A stretch of DNA of 64,000 bases, from assembly GCF_036898095.1 (NCBI RefSeq), contig NC_090767.1:26640857-26704856 (forward strand), written 5' to 3'. The position numbers and the translations under genes were made by a program. Under the pieces are notes generated by a model. That model did no database searches, had not been told where the DNA came from, and saw only the letters and a program-made list of their open reading frames with translations. This document shows positions 48,099 through 59,783 of this stretch, piece after piece (the first letter of the stretch is position 1; each line of letters starts with the position of its first letter). This stretch comes from Palaemon carinicauda (taxonomy: Eukaryota; Arthropoda; Malacostraca; Decapoda; Palaemonidae).

Positions 48099-48445
48099 GC
48101 GAGCGGTCGCGCGGGCGAGCGGTCGCGCGGGCGAGCGGTCGCGCGGGCGAGCGGTCGCGCGGGCGAGCGGTCGCGCGGGCGAGCGGTCGCGCGGGCGAGC
48201 GGTCGCGCGGGCGAGCGGTCGCGCGGGCGAGCGGTCGCGCGGGCGAGCGGTCGCGCGGGCGAGCGGTCGCGCGGGCGAGCGGTCGCGCGGGCGAGCGGTC
48301 GCGCGGGCGAGCGGGCGCGCGGGCGAGCGGGCGCGCGGGCGAGCGGTCGCGCGGGCGCGCAGGCGAACGGTCGCGCAGGCGAGCGGTCGCGCAGGCGAGC
48401 GGTCGCGCAGGCGAGCGGTCGCGCGGGCGCGCAGGCGAGCGGTCG
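48099..48445 (+). repeat. 16-bp GC-rich array in its non-palindromic form
   Basis: About 13 units of GCGAGCGGTCGCGCGG, then variant units (GCGAGCGGGCGCGCGG, GCGAACGGTCGCGCAG, GCGAGCGGTCGCGCAG) and GGTCGTGAGGGTGGGC. The variant units and the following sequence to about 48507 have no counterpart in copy 1, where the inverted arm stands instead. Confidence 0.95.
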
Positions 48446-48641
48446 TGAGGGTGGGCAGGTGGATGAGCGTGAGTCCGAGGCGGCGAACGCAAGCTTTAGC
48501 GCGATGGCGAGGAAACGCGCTGCCGCGTGGGCGAGGAAGACCGCTGGCGATATGGATCAACAAGCGATCGGTGGTGAGCTGGTGAGCGCTAACGCGCAGG
48601 TTGGCGATGGAGCATTGTGTTATGCCGACGCGATGGTCGGG

Positions 48642-50676
48642 CAGCATGCGCAGGAGGGCGGTCGCGCGATGGCGATCAGCATGCGCAGGAGGGCGGTCGC
48701 GCGATGGCGATCAGCATGCGCAGGAGGGCGGTCGCGCGATGGCGATCAGCATGCGCAGGAGGGCGGTCGCGCGATGGCGATCAGCATGCGCAGGAGGGCG
48801 GTCGCGCGATGGCGATCAGCATGCGCAGGAGGGCGGTCGCGCGATGGCGATCAGCATGCGCAGGAGGGCGGTCGCGCGATGGCGATCAGCATGCGCAGGA
48901 GGGCGGTCGCGCGATGGCGATCAGCATGCGCAGGAGGGCGGTCGCGCGATGGCGATCAGCATGCGCAGGAGGGCGGTCGCGCGATGGCGATCAGCATGCG
49001 CAGGAGGGCGGTCGCGCGATGGCGATCAGCATGCGCAGGAGGGCGGTCGCGCGATGGCGATCAGCATGCGCAGGAGGGCGGTCGCGCGATGGCGATCAGC
49101 ATGCGCAGGAGGGCGGTCGCGCGATGGCGATCAGCATGCGCAGGAGGGCGGTCGCGCGATGGCGATCAGCATGCGCAGGAGGGCGGTCGCGCGATGGCGA
49201 TCAGCATGCGCAGGAGGGCGGTCGCGCGATGGCGATCAGCATGCGCAGGAGGGCGGTCGCGCGATGGCGATCAGCATGCGCAGGAGGGCGGTCGCGCGAT
49301 GGCGATCAGCATGCGCAGGAGGGCGGTCGCGCGATGGCGATCAGCATGCGCAGGAGGGCGGTCGCGCGATGGCGATCAGCATGCGCAGGAGGGCGGTCGC
49401 GCGATGGCGATCAGCATGCGCAGGAGGGCGGTCGCGCGATGGCGATCAGCATGCGCAGGAGGGCGGTCGCGCGATGGCGATCAGCATGCGCAGGAGGGCG
49501 GTCGCGCGATGGCGAGCAGCATGCGCAGGAGGGCGGTCGCGCGATGGCGAGCAGCATGCGCAGGAGGGCGGTCGCGCGATGGCGAGCAGCATCCGCAGTT
49601 GAGGGTCGCGCGATGGCGAGCAGCATCCGCAGGGTAGACGATAGCGCGATGGCGAGCAGCATCCGCAGGGTAGACGATAGCGCGATGGCGAGCAGCATCC
49701 GCAGGGTAGACGATAGCGCGATGGCGAGCAGCATCCGCAGGTGTGCGGTCGCGCGATGGCGAGCAGCATCCGCAGGTGTGCGGTCGCGCGATGGCGATCA
49801 GCATCCGCAGGTGTGCGGTCGCGCGATGGCGATCAGCATCCGCAGGTGTGCGGTCGCGCGATGGCGATCAGCATCCGCAGGTGTGCGGTCGCGCGATGGC
49901 GATCAGCATCCGCAGGTGTGCGGTCGCGCGATGGCGATCAGCATCCGCAGGTGTGCGGTCGCGCGATGGCGATCAGCATCCGCAGGTGTGCGGTCGCGCG
50001 ATGGCGATCAGCATCCGCAGGTGTGCGGTCGCGCGATGGCGATCAGCATCCGCAGGTGTGCGGTCGCGCGATGGCGATCAGCATCCGCAGTCGAGGGTCG
50101 CGCGATGGCGATCAGCATCCGCAGTCGAGGGTCGCGCGATGGCGATCAGCATCCGCAGTCGAGGGTCGCGCGATGGCGATCAGCATCCGCAGTCGAGGGT
50201 CGCGCGATGGCGATCAGCATCCGCAGTCGAGGGTCGCGCTATGGCGATCAGCATCCGCAGTCGAGGGTCGCGCTATGGCGATCAGCATCCGCAGGTGTGC
50301 GGTCGCGCGATGGCGATCAGCATCCGCAGGTGTGCGGTCGCGCGATGGCGATCAGCATCCGCAGGTGTGCGGTCGCGCGATGGCGATCAGCATCCGCAGG
50401 TGTGCGGTCGCGCGATGGCGATCAGCATCCGCAGGTGTGCGGTCGCGCGATGGCGATCAGCATCCGCAGGTGTGCGGTCGCGCGATGGCGATCAGCATCC
50501 GCAGTCGAGGGTCGCGCGGTGGCGATCAGCATCCGCAGTCGAGGGTCGCGCGGTGGCGATCAGCATCCGCAGTCGAGGGTCGCGCGGTGGCGATCAGCAT
50601 CCGCAGTCGAGGGTCGCGCGGTGGCGATCAGCATCCGCAGTCGAGGGTCGCGCGATGGCGATCAGCATGCGCAGGT
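48642..50676 (+). repeat. 35-bp CpG-rich minisatellite, copy 2
   Basis: Duplicate of 28710-30744, with the same total length and subtype order. Confidence 0.97.
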
Positions 50677-50788
50677 GAGCTAGTAGCTGGCGAACCATGT
50701 TCCTTCAGAAGTGTTGGAGAACGTTGGCGTGCCGGCTGTAACACACGCGGGCGATCCGGAGAATGCCGAGAGACAGGTGATCGCTGGC

Positions 50789-50863
50789 GAGGTGATGATC
50801 GCTGACGAGGTGATGATCGCTGACGAGGTGATGATCGCTGACGAGGTGATGATCGCTGACGAG
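50789..50863 (+). repeat. 18-bp tandem repeat (GAGGTGATGATCGCTGAC), copy 2
   Basis: Duplicate of 30857-30931. Confidence 0.95.
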
Positions 50864-52500
50864 CAGAAGGCTACGCGTGGAAGCCTGCGTATAGAAGAAG
50901 AGTCCTTGACCCCGACCTGAACCGAAGTTCTAGATAGCGAGGGCGAACGTGGGCGCACAGGGCGCGTAACAGGAACCAACAGGAACAGCAGGGATGATCA
51001 TCATGAAAGCGCTGACGAACAGGAGAGCGCTGATGAGCAGAAGAGCGCCTGTGCGCTAACACTGAGCAGGAGCAGGAGAGAACACAGCAGAAGGGCGCGC
51101 AGGGAAACCCTGACACGCAAGGGAAGAACCCCCGTGGGAGACAACCCTTTGTCCCGAAGGGATCGTTGTCCGCCGGGAGACTGATGTCCGTCGGAAGACC
51201 GCTGTCCGTCGGGAAGACCGTTGTCCGTCGGGAAGACCGTTGCCCGTCGGAAGACGAGATCAGACTGCTGTCCATCTGCACCAAGGCGGAAGATCGAGAA
51301 AAAGGAGTTCTAGGCTGCAAACGGAGATTTAAACGGACGGTGGGCCTTACGGCGAGGGAGGCCAACAGCAACAGAAGAAACCTCCTAAGAGGAGTCTCTA
51401 TGAGTGTACTCTCTCGTGAACGAAAGAGAAACACTTCGTAGAAGAGACTGGTCAGCCAGTGACCTAAAAGGAGCAATCCTCCGAAGAGGAGCTCCTGCAG
51501 TTGCCCAGCCCCTTGAGCGAAACTGCAGGTGTGACCGCTCAGCACCAAGAGCATAGTCGCACGAAAAAAAGGCAAGAGAAGAACCCCCCAAAAGGGGAAA
51601 AACTCAAGCCTGGACAGGAAAAGCTTCCCTCGGAAGGAAAGTTACCCGCCCAAGGAGGCAAGCCTCCTGAGAGTTCTAAAATGAACTGGAGAGCTGTCCT
51701 TCGTCACGGGAGTACTTCCAGTAGAAGGAGACACGCCCCTGAAAAAAATACAAGGGGGGAGGCAGCAACAGCCGAATCCCCAGGACTCAACAAGACAGCT
51801 CACACCGTTGCCATATTACAGAAACGAACTAGATCGATAACTGTAAAAAAATAAAACAAATAATATTAGTACACATTCATTCCCCCGGGAAGGCTTCGAA
51901 GAGGAATCCCGAGGGAAAGGAAACAAGAATTACACAACAGGCACGTGCCCTCACAACCACTTACACTCACGGAAGGAGAGCTGTAACCAAAACAGAATTA
52001 TAACAATTATAATTATGTAACTATGTAATTATGTAATTTAAAAACGAATGAGCACTAAAGAAAGAACGAAAACCCCGAAAGGAATCGTTCTACAAACTGA
52101 AAAAAACAACTACAATTAGATTCATAAACTAATTGAGACAAATGTACGGCGTAGCAACCCCCCCCCACACGGAAAGGAAGCTACAAGGGCGTAGTAACAC
52201 GTAGTAAAAGGGTGAACGATCTCAAGAGAGAGAGAGAGAAAGACATAAGTCAAACTCGATCGCCACCCATAAAATTACGCTGTGGTGGCCTAACTGCCGA
52301 GGACTCCACGTAGATATCCTACACTACACACACAACTCTGAAAAGGAAACTTACTTATTTCTATACTCAAATATAAATACAAACATGAAAACATGTTTAC
52401 ATATATATTGAGTAAATGAAAAGTAAGCGATTAAGTAAAGACAAAACAAACAATGGCTGCCAAGAGAGGACCAAGACAGAGACGTCTGTCACAGTCCGAG
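50864..52500 (-). other. Element A, putative gag/untranslated part, copy 2, with its original right continuation
   Basis: 50864-52271 duplicates 30932-32339, including the 18-20-bp array at 51163-51256. From 52276 the sequence is unique and represents what followed before duplication: AT-rich sequence leading into the right terminal repeat. No gag motif was recognised. Confidence 0.45.
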
Positions 52501-52506
52501 CCAAAA

Positions 52507-52677
52507 GTGAAAGTGAGCATTCATCTGTGTGTGAGGGGGGGGGGAGGGGTAGCTAGCTACCACTCCCCCCCCCCCCCCCGCTAACTAGCGCGGGGGTAAT
52601 ACACCCTCGTTAAATTCTAATGGCTCGCCATTTCAGCTGCGCTAAAAGGTAACCCTCTGTAAATAGCTAAGGTATGT
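52507..52677. repeat. Right terminal repeat of element A
   Basis: Reverse complement of the core and inner arm of the left module: GTGAGCATTCATCTG, GGGGTAGCTAGCTACC, TAATACACCCTCGTTAAATT, CTAATGGCTCGCCATTTCAG, GGTAACCCTCTGTAAATAGC. Long C-runs (about 52564-52580) and small indels separate it from the left copy. The outermost bases continue to about 52705 (TTTCGGTTACGGAACAAAT). Confidence 0.8.
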
Positions 52678-52705
52678 ATTTCGGTTACGGAACAAATTAT
52701 TTTTG

Positions 52706-53426
52706 TTGATGCTGGTGGCAAAGATGACTTCAGAGCCTTAGAAAATTTAGAAAATTGTAATCCTTCAGATTACAGCCCTACACCAGATTTAGGTAAGCAT
52801 CTAAATGAAGAATTAGTAAAACTTATGTTTGAATTTGATATCTTTTCAAGTGAATGTGGTCAAACTTGAACAATAAAGTCTGGTACAGTATTAATCTAAC
52901 TTGTGATATCCTAGTAAGAACTCTTTCCTGCTCATATTCACTGAAAGGTTATAAAAGTTGAAAAAATATTATTGAGCTTTCTACCTCTCGGATAATAGTT
53001 GGAGGTTATACGCAAATTTTTGAGGTTTAAATGACTTTACGGTATTCAAAACACAACATATTCCAAGTAAAGAAAAGATTTTAAACAAATTTGTTGGCGA
53101 CGCCTACATTTACACCATAATGAGTTAAACCGTGAAAGCCGAGCTTACAGGAAAATTATGTGGACTACCACCTGAAACATGATGCAACTGATAAGCTTTT
53201 GTCAAAACTTCAACAAATACCTTTTGTTTTATGAGAATCATACAATATAATAATCCATCCACATATGCAATATGAGGTTGCTTCAGCTCTGTTACTTCAC
53301 CAAGTGAAAAGATGTTAGGATTCAGGCTACCAACTCAGTATTCTGCCTCACTAACTAGGGTTTTGCAGCAGAAGGGTCTACAGTATATAAAGAACTCAAG
53401 GTTCTATGAGAAGATCTCAAATATGA
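52706..53426. other. Spacer between elements A and C, unrecognised
   Basis: 52707-52870 reads, in one plus-strand frame, FRALENLENCNPSDYSPTPD and LNEELVKLMFEFDIFS before a TGA. The composition looks more protein-like than its surroundings, but I recognise no family. The rest is AT-rich without signal. Confidence 0.35.
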
Positions 53427-53520
53427 CAAATTCGTAGATAATTTGTATTTTTCCTAGCTATACAAACCTTAGCTATTTAATAGGGTTATTACTTTTGGCC
53501 TAGCTGAAATGACGAGCCAT
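53427..53520. repeat. Outer part of the left terminal module of element C, cut off by element B
   Basis: TGACAAATTCGTAGATAATT, TTTTTCCTAGCTATACAAAC, CTTAGCTATTTAATAGGGTT, GCTGAAATGACGAGCCAT corresponds to the first 90 bp of the A module. Where the A module goes on with AGAATTTAACGAGGG, this copy changes abruptly to element B. The rest of the module resumes at 61579. Confidence 0.7.
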
Positions 53521-53587
53521 TTTCTGGGTCGACCTGTGTTCGCCTAGCTGAAATGACGAGCCATTTTCTGGGTCGACCTGTGTTCGC
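53478..53587 (+). repeat. 44-bp tandem duplication across the C/B junction
   Basis: GCCTAGCTGAAATGACGAGC plus CATTTTCTGGGTCGACCTGT plus GTTC occurs twice in a row (about 53499-53587). Each unit contains the end of the C module and the beginning of element B. Confidence 0.9.
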
Positions 53588-55548
53588 CAGTGAAAAGGTC
53601 CTTCTTGTCACTTTTCTGATATAAATATATTCAAATATACCAGAAAAAGGTAAAGCATTGGAATGCAGAGGTTACTACCCTCGCGCGAGCACCCTTTAGG
53701 GCATCGTGTATAAAGAAAGGCCGTGTGATAACCACTATTCACAGGTTGTGAATAGTGGTCAATATATTCAAGAGGGGTGTGCCGTTACAGCGGTCTCCAC
53801 CGCACCAGCCTGGATCACCCCACCGACGCCCGACACCAGCGCCACCTGACATCCTTCTTTTTGGACTCGTGAAGCATTGCTACCTTTGCTTTGTGTCTGT
53901 TGTTTTTGTGCTCTTTTGGATTATTTTCGAGATGGCTGAGGCTCTCCTTACCCCTGCACCAATGTTAAGTACCCTAGATTCTGTTTTCATACTCAGTGTT
54001 ATGGTATTTTACCTTTTACTCGCGTTTTGCACGTTGTTTGTTAGTGCAGGCTTCGGCCATGGGCAGCCATTAGCGCGTCACAGCTTGTGTTGTTTTTCCC
54101 GTTAGTGTTGGGATATATATATATTTATATTTATCGGGTATTCATTTACTACTCATGTTCAAGGTTCAATTGCCCAATTAAGTTTTCATCTGAACCTCTT
54201 TTTTAGTTATTATGTAGCCCCTTTTGGTTCATTTTTGTTGAACATGAGTCGCTTCCGAGTCCCGTTGTTACTTTCAGCTTTAGCGAAGAATAGAGTCCAG
54301 ACCTGTTTTTGTTTTTCACATTCTGATGTGTTCTTTTAACTTTACGTTATCATTACCCTGGAAAGGAATTTCCCTTTCTATCCTGGCCGTCATGTCCTCT
54401 CTTCTTCGCTAATTCCACGTTTTTAAGACCTTTGTACTTCAACGGACAGGTCATTTTTGCGCTAGTGTACTAGTGTTTTCTCACTTTGGGTTCTATTTAT
54501 TTACTAGGATTGAGTCGAGGTAACCTTAGCGAGAGAGAGGCTGGAGTTTCCCTCTGTTCCCTTTTAGCTCAGTTAGCCTAATACACGTAGGCTACTTGGA
54601 ATTAGATTCCACCTGCTCTTTAGAGGCTGGTTTCTCCCCCTCTCTCGTTTATAATTATTTATTTATTATTTCTTTGTCTAAGGTTACCCTATCTCCTCCT
54701 ATTTACTCTAGTTCAGTTTTGATTATTTTATAGCGTTTGCAGTTCAGTCTTGCTAGAGCCAGTCCTATTATTATCCCTACTTAGGTTAGGATCCCCTATA
54801 AGGGACATTCATGGCCTGCTCTCCAAGCCGCCACCTCCGTTCCCCCTCTTCCCTCAGTCCCTCCCCATCTCCCCCGCTATGGCTTGGGGATAGAGGGGAC
54901 TGGACACTTGTCTCTTTCCTTATGAGTTTCACGGAGCCCCACGCCGGAGCTCCGCCGTTGGATCTCCGTCAGCATAGAGGTTTCAGCAGGGAACGCTAGT
55001 ATTATTTTATGTCCGTATAATCACCTGTTACTCACCTCCGGTGATCCCCGACGACTGGGAGCTTCTCCCCTCGTCAGGTTTCCCGGTTTTGTTTGGATAC
55101 TTGCTCTGGCCCCAGTATCCTTCTCCGTCCATTCGGTCCTCCCGGAAATGCACGACACTATTGTTTTCAAGTATATCCATTACTATTTATTTTGCGACAG
55201 CTTTTACCACTCTCTCCGCTCGTCCACCGGATCTCCGGTGTACAACGGAGTAGAAATATCTACCCTAATTTTGAATACTGCACTAGATTTTGTTTTTATG
55301 TTTATCTAGCCAAGCTAGGCTTTACTCCGACGCTCCCCGGACCTCCGGGGCGCAATGGAGGGGAATTTTGAACCCTAATGCCATACCTTTAGTATTCTTA
55401 AACTACAGTACATTCTCTCCTTTAGGGTGGCGACTAGCTAGAACTAGTCTCCTTTATGCATGTCATGTGTTGCTTGCATACCCATTATCTTAAGTCTAAA
55501 TATTTTAAAAAGGAGACGGTGTACTTATAATAAACCTTTATATTACAG
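53588..55548 (+). other. Left terminal repeat and leader of element B
   Basis: The terminal repeat continues to about 53862. The leader is T-rich with scattered short frames. A start such as the ATG at 53932 (MAEALLTPAP) could belong to a first exon. TATTACAG at 55541-55548 looks like a 3' splice site before the Cys-rich gag segment, but no matching donor was settled. Confidence 0.45.
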
Positions 55549-57957
55549 AAAGCCCGCTGCGCCTTCAAAGGTTGTCCGGCAGCATTCAGCGACCCGGTGG
55601 GCCATGATGTTTGCCGATCACACGCTCACTGTGCGATTTCCTTCGGCCTGGAGGAGGGCCAAACTCCTTATATGGTTTGGTTCCCGGAGTCATGCTCGCT
55701 CTGCTTTGAGATGACTTCAATTCTCCTGAATGACGAGGTAAGATTTGATATAGTCATTCTCATTCAAGTTTCAAATTTCAACTTTACTGAATGATGGATA
55801 AAATTGGAAACAGTTGTTCATATCCAATTTTCTAATTTATTGATATAAACAATCTTTTTCCTTTAGTTCGTTCGAAATTATATCCTATTCCCTCTTTCAG
55901 GCGGACGAAGAAGACCTGAAGACGGCCAAGGCAAGTCTCCGGCAGTGGGTCTCCGGTTTTGGCCGTAACGCCCCCCAAGGTTGCCCTTACGTCTTAGACG
56001 GCGACATGGCATCTCGCCTATTCCCTGGCTCTCCGTCGGCGGCCGTGGAGAAAGAAGTAGCTGCCCCTATCATCGACGCCATTCGTTCTACCATGGCCCC
56101 ACCGTCTGAAGAACAGCTTTCGTCAGGAAACGTCGCTTCTTTGGACATCCATCTAGAACCGATGGACGAGCAGGTTAGTGGTGCAGAGGATACGGCAGGT
56201 TCCTTTTTCTCTCCAACTCCTTCTTCTTCTTCCTCCTTCCTAGGCTTTGACAAGCCCGCTGCTTCACCTTGGGAAGGATCTCTATCAGTTCGTCCCAAGG
56301 TTAAGCCCTTAAAAGCTTCTAAACCTTCATCTAAGACTTCAAAGCCAACCCCGTCAACATCAACAGCATTGTCTCCGGTCCCTGGGCCGTCGTCTTCGCC
56401 TGACCCTTTACCAGCTGCCAAGGCTCCTCCTCCTTCTAAAGGACAGAGGAGTAAATCCGCTAGGTCAAAGAAGACGGAGCAAGACAAAAGACCTCTTTAC
56501 GGACAATCTGCTGTCCAGGTTCAGGGAGGTTAGAGCAGAGAATGTATTCTCTTACCCCAAACCCCCCTACTGACTCTCAGTCAGTATCTGCCTTAGTGGC
56601 GGAGCAACTAAAACCCATTAGGGACATGATCGCAGGACTGCTCCACTCCGGATCTCAAACAGCTCCGGCTGCAGTCCCAGATACTTCAAAGCTTCCGCCG
56701 TTCAACAAGAACAACCCTTGGCGGTTTGCTCTTCATGCCCCTTATTTAGATGGTACTCTTACCATTGAAGGTCTAGGTACTCGACCCCTATCAGACCTGG
56801 AATTTTACCCAGAGGATCTCCGGTTTCCCTTCAACGGGTTTGTGCGTTTGACGGAGAACGCTCTGGTCAGAATGGACAAGGTCCCCAAGGAAACAGTCAT
56901 CTTTCCGAAAGAACAGGCCCAAGCTGTCTGCTCGTACCTTATCGGACTGGGGCTGTACTAACACCAAGTTGACTCCTCATAAAGGGTCGTATACTATTTT
57001 TACCACGCCCCAGGATATCCCTTCTCCTTTCGCGGATAAGGTTGCGGAGCTAACGCTCCAAGCAGTTCAGGAGGACCTTCCCATGCCAACCATCAAAAAG
57101 AGACGGATGCTACCTCTCTTCTCATGCCAGCCACTAGGGATTTCTGGCGTGATGCTCCGTTGACCTTCACGGTCAGCAAAATAGATCCGGATTGTGCTTC
57201 CTCCTTATTTTCAGAGAAGCTACCAAAGTTGCCGGAAAACATGCTTAAATCAGAATACGAAGCAAGATCGAGACTGGCTAGATCCATCAACGCTTTAACA
57301 TCATTAGAGTTGGTGGCTTCCATATACAAAGAGGAACAGATCTTCAAAGTATTGGCGAAAAGTCTGTTACAGTCCTTTCAACTGGACCTCCATGATTTCT
57401 CTTCAGCAAGGAAAAACTACAGGAAATATGTCCTGGCAGAAGCGTCTATTAGGCACGAACCTAACAGACTGATTAGGGCTTCCTGTTGGGGTACAAACCT
57501 TTTCCCTCAGGAAGAAGTGGACAAGGTGCTTCAAGAGACCGCCAGAGCTAATCAGAACCTTCGGGTGCGCTGGGGTCTATCTTCTAAGCGTAAATTGGAC
57601 CCGGCGATGAAGCACCAAAACCCTAAGAAGAAACAGAAATTCTTTACCTCTTACAAAGCTGCTCGTGGTCAACAACGTATCCCTCTAGTCCAGACGTCAA
57701 CTCCCTCAACGTCGAGAGCAGCTCCGCCCCAACAGTTTATGATCGTCCCCGCACCTCAAGGTGGACAATCATCCTCCACTGCAACGTGGATGTCCTCCCC
57801 AGCCTTCAATCCGGCTTACGAGTCTACCAGGGCCTTTCGAGGATACCCTAAACAGTCCGACGGTAACAGGGCTCGAGGCCAGTCCCGCCAGCGCGGCGGT
57901 GCTAGATCCAGAGGCACAACAGGAGGTAGAGGGTTCAAACCAACCCACAACCAGTGA
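55549..57957 (+). pseudogene. Element B gag, with candidate intron and three frameshifts
   Basis: The first segment (55549-55737) reads a Cys/His-rich block (KARCAFKGCPAAFSD, HDVCRSHAHC, FPESCSLCFEM) that may bind zinc. A likely intron (55738-55900) follows. Then come an acidic start (ADEEDLKTAKASLRQWVSGF), a Ser/Pro-rich region, and a conserved-looking core (PWRFALHAPYLDG, LPENMLKSEYEARSR, IRHEPNRLIRASCWGTNLFP) with a basic Arg/Gly-rich C-terminus (RARGQSRQRGGARSRG) ending at 57957. Frame changes are near 56490-56545, at an extra G near 56952 and in an A-run near 57097. The function is inferred to be nucleic-acid packaging, from position and the basic tail. Confidence 0.75.
55738..55900 (+). 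other. Candidate spliceosomal intron in element B gag (163 bp)
   Basis: Donor GAG|GTAAGATT at 55738 and acceptor CCCTCTTTCAG|GCGGAC ending at 55900, with a pyrimidine-rich stretch before the acceptor and a TTCTAAT branch-like motif. The interior is AT-rich, unlike both flanks. Length is not a multiple of three. Without removal the upstream frame stops at 55794. With removal the Cys-rich frame continues directly into the frame of the main gag reading. Confidence 0.6.
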
Positions 57958-57960
57958 GAC

Positions 57961-59783
57961 GGACCGGGTAGGAGGGAGATTGTACCGGTTTCGAGACCAA
58001 TGGACCTTCAGCCCTTGGGCGCACAGCATTGTTTCCAAAGGTCTGGGCTGGAAGTGGAAAAAGGGGTCTCCACCTCTGCCAGTGAACTTCTTTCAGACTC
58101 CCACCCCAGTTCTGCAAGAATACACCAAAGATCTCCTACAGAAAAATGCTATAAAGAGAGTAAGAAAACTAAAATTTCAGGGACGTCTGTTTACTGTCCC
58201 AAAGAAGAATTCTTCCACACAGAGTAATTCTGGACCTGTCCAAACTGAATTCCTACATTCTTTGCGACAGGTTCCGTATGCTGACTGTCTCTCAGGTACG
58301 GACCTTACTTCCCCGTGGGGCCGTCACCACCTCTATAGATCTTACCGACGCCTACTATCATGTTCCAGTAGCGAGAAACTTCTCTCCCTACCTAGGCTTC
58401 CGGCTAGGCAGGAAATCCTACGCATTCAAAGTGATGCCCTTCGGCCTCAGCATTGCTCTCAGGATATTGGGGGAGACAATATTGCAACAACTCAGGAACC
58501 AAGGAATAATGTTGGTAGCCTACTTGGACGATTGGCTCATTTGGGCAAATACAGTCCAAGAATGTCGCGAAGCAACATCCAAAGTGATCCGGTTACTTCA
58601 AAACCAAGGTTTTCAGGTGAATCTGAAGAAATCCCGGCTACTCCCAGCAAGTCAGTTCGAATGGCTGGGTATTCGTTGGGTCCTAATAGATCACAAACTA
58701 TCCCTTCCTTCCAAGAAAGTCAAGGAGATAGCATCAATGACAAAACGGTTTATCAAAAACAAAGAGATAACAAAGCGATCTTTAGAGAGAATCCTCGGCT
58801 TACTACAATTTGCCTCAGTAACAGACGTCCTCCTAAAAGCCAAACTCAAGGACATCAACCGAGTTTGGAGGAAGAGAGCAAAAATACATTTAAGAGACAA
58901 AGTCTCAACAATCCCCTCTGTACTAATAAAGAGACTTCTTCCATGGTCGGACCCAAAGAATCTGGCCAAATCAGTTCCTCTGCAGTTTCCCCCACCCCAA
59001 GTGACGATTCATACAGACGCGTCACTCAGTGGTTGGGGGGGTTACTCCCAACACCAGATGTTTCAGGGGTCCTGGTCCCTCGTTATGAAACAATTTCATA
59101 TAAATGTGTTGGAAGCAATGGCAGTACTCCTAACCTTGAAACGGTTGTCTCATCACAAGACAAGTCAAGTGAGGATAGTCTCAGACAATTCAGTGTTAGT
59201 CCACTGCATAAACAGAGGAGGATCAAAATCTCACAATCTGAATCAGGTTCTAGTAATGATTTTCACCTTGGCAGCAAAAAGAAATTGGTTCCTGTCAGCT
59301 ACGCACCTGGCAGGAGTAAAAAATGTTATAGCGGATGCCTTATCCAGAACCACACCACTAGAATCGGAATGGTCCCTAGACATGAATTCGTTCCGGTGGA
59401 TATCCAGACTAGTGCCGGATCTCCAGGTAGACCTGTTTGTGACAAGCTTCAATCACAAACTCCCTTGCTACATAGCCCCCAACCTGGACCCTCAGGCCTT
59501 TGCCATGGACGCATTAACTCTAGACTGGAACCTCTGGCAGAAGATTTATCTGTTCCCTCCAGTAAATCTTCTGATGAAGGTATTACACAAACTACGATCT
59601 TTCAAAGGAACAGTAGCGTTAGTAACACCCAACTGGCCCAAAAGCAACTGGTTTCCGCTCCTATTAGAGCTGAAACTCCGTCCCAAACGGATCCCACACC
59701 CGAAATTGACACAGGTAGTCCAAACACAGACTGTGTCCGCTTCCTCAAGAATAGTCCAAACCCTAACTTTGTGGACTTCATGA
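57961..59783 (+). pseudogene. Element B reverse transcriptase-RNase H, one frameshift
   Basis: The N-terminal part (57985-58220) reads WTFSPWAHSIVSKGLGWKWK and AIKRVRKLKFQGRLFTVPKK. A one-base shift near 58221 moves to the long frame ending at 59783: VILDLSKLN, SIDLTDAYYHVPV (first catalytic Asp), FKVMPFGLSIA, and YLDDWLIW (catalytic Asp pair). RNase H follows with HTDASLSGWGGY (Asp), NVLEAMAVL (Glu), VSDNSVLVHCIN (Asp) and VIADALSRT (Asp), then the post-RNase H block common to DIRS pol (VDLFVTSFNHKLPCYIAP). All listed catalytic residues are present. Confidence 0.9.

Larger units (their letters stand above)
32340..52275 (+). repeat. Copy 2 of the 20-kb tandem duplication
   Basis: Repeats 12334 onward and keeps the duplicated open frames in register. 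It ends at CCATAAAAT (52275). Beyond it the sequence continues TACGCTGTGG, which represents the original right flank. This copy retains the full element A (43198 to about 52700). Confidence 0.97.

Noticed and set aside
53755..54105. 116-codon frame with hydrophobic stretches in the leader of element B
   Set aside because: It starts inside the terminal repeat and has no conserved feature. Its hydrophobicity comes from T-rich sequence.
58690..58970. Minus-strand frames under the element B RT-RNase H
   Set aside because: The opposite strand carries complete RT and RNase H motifs; these are shadows.
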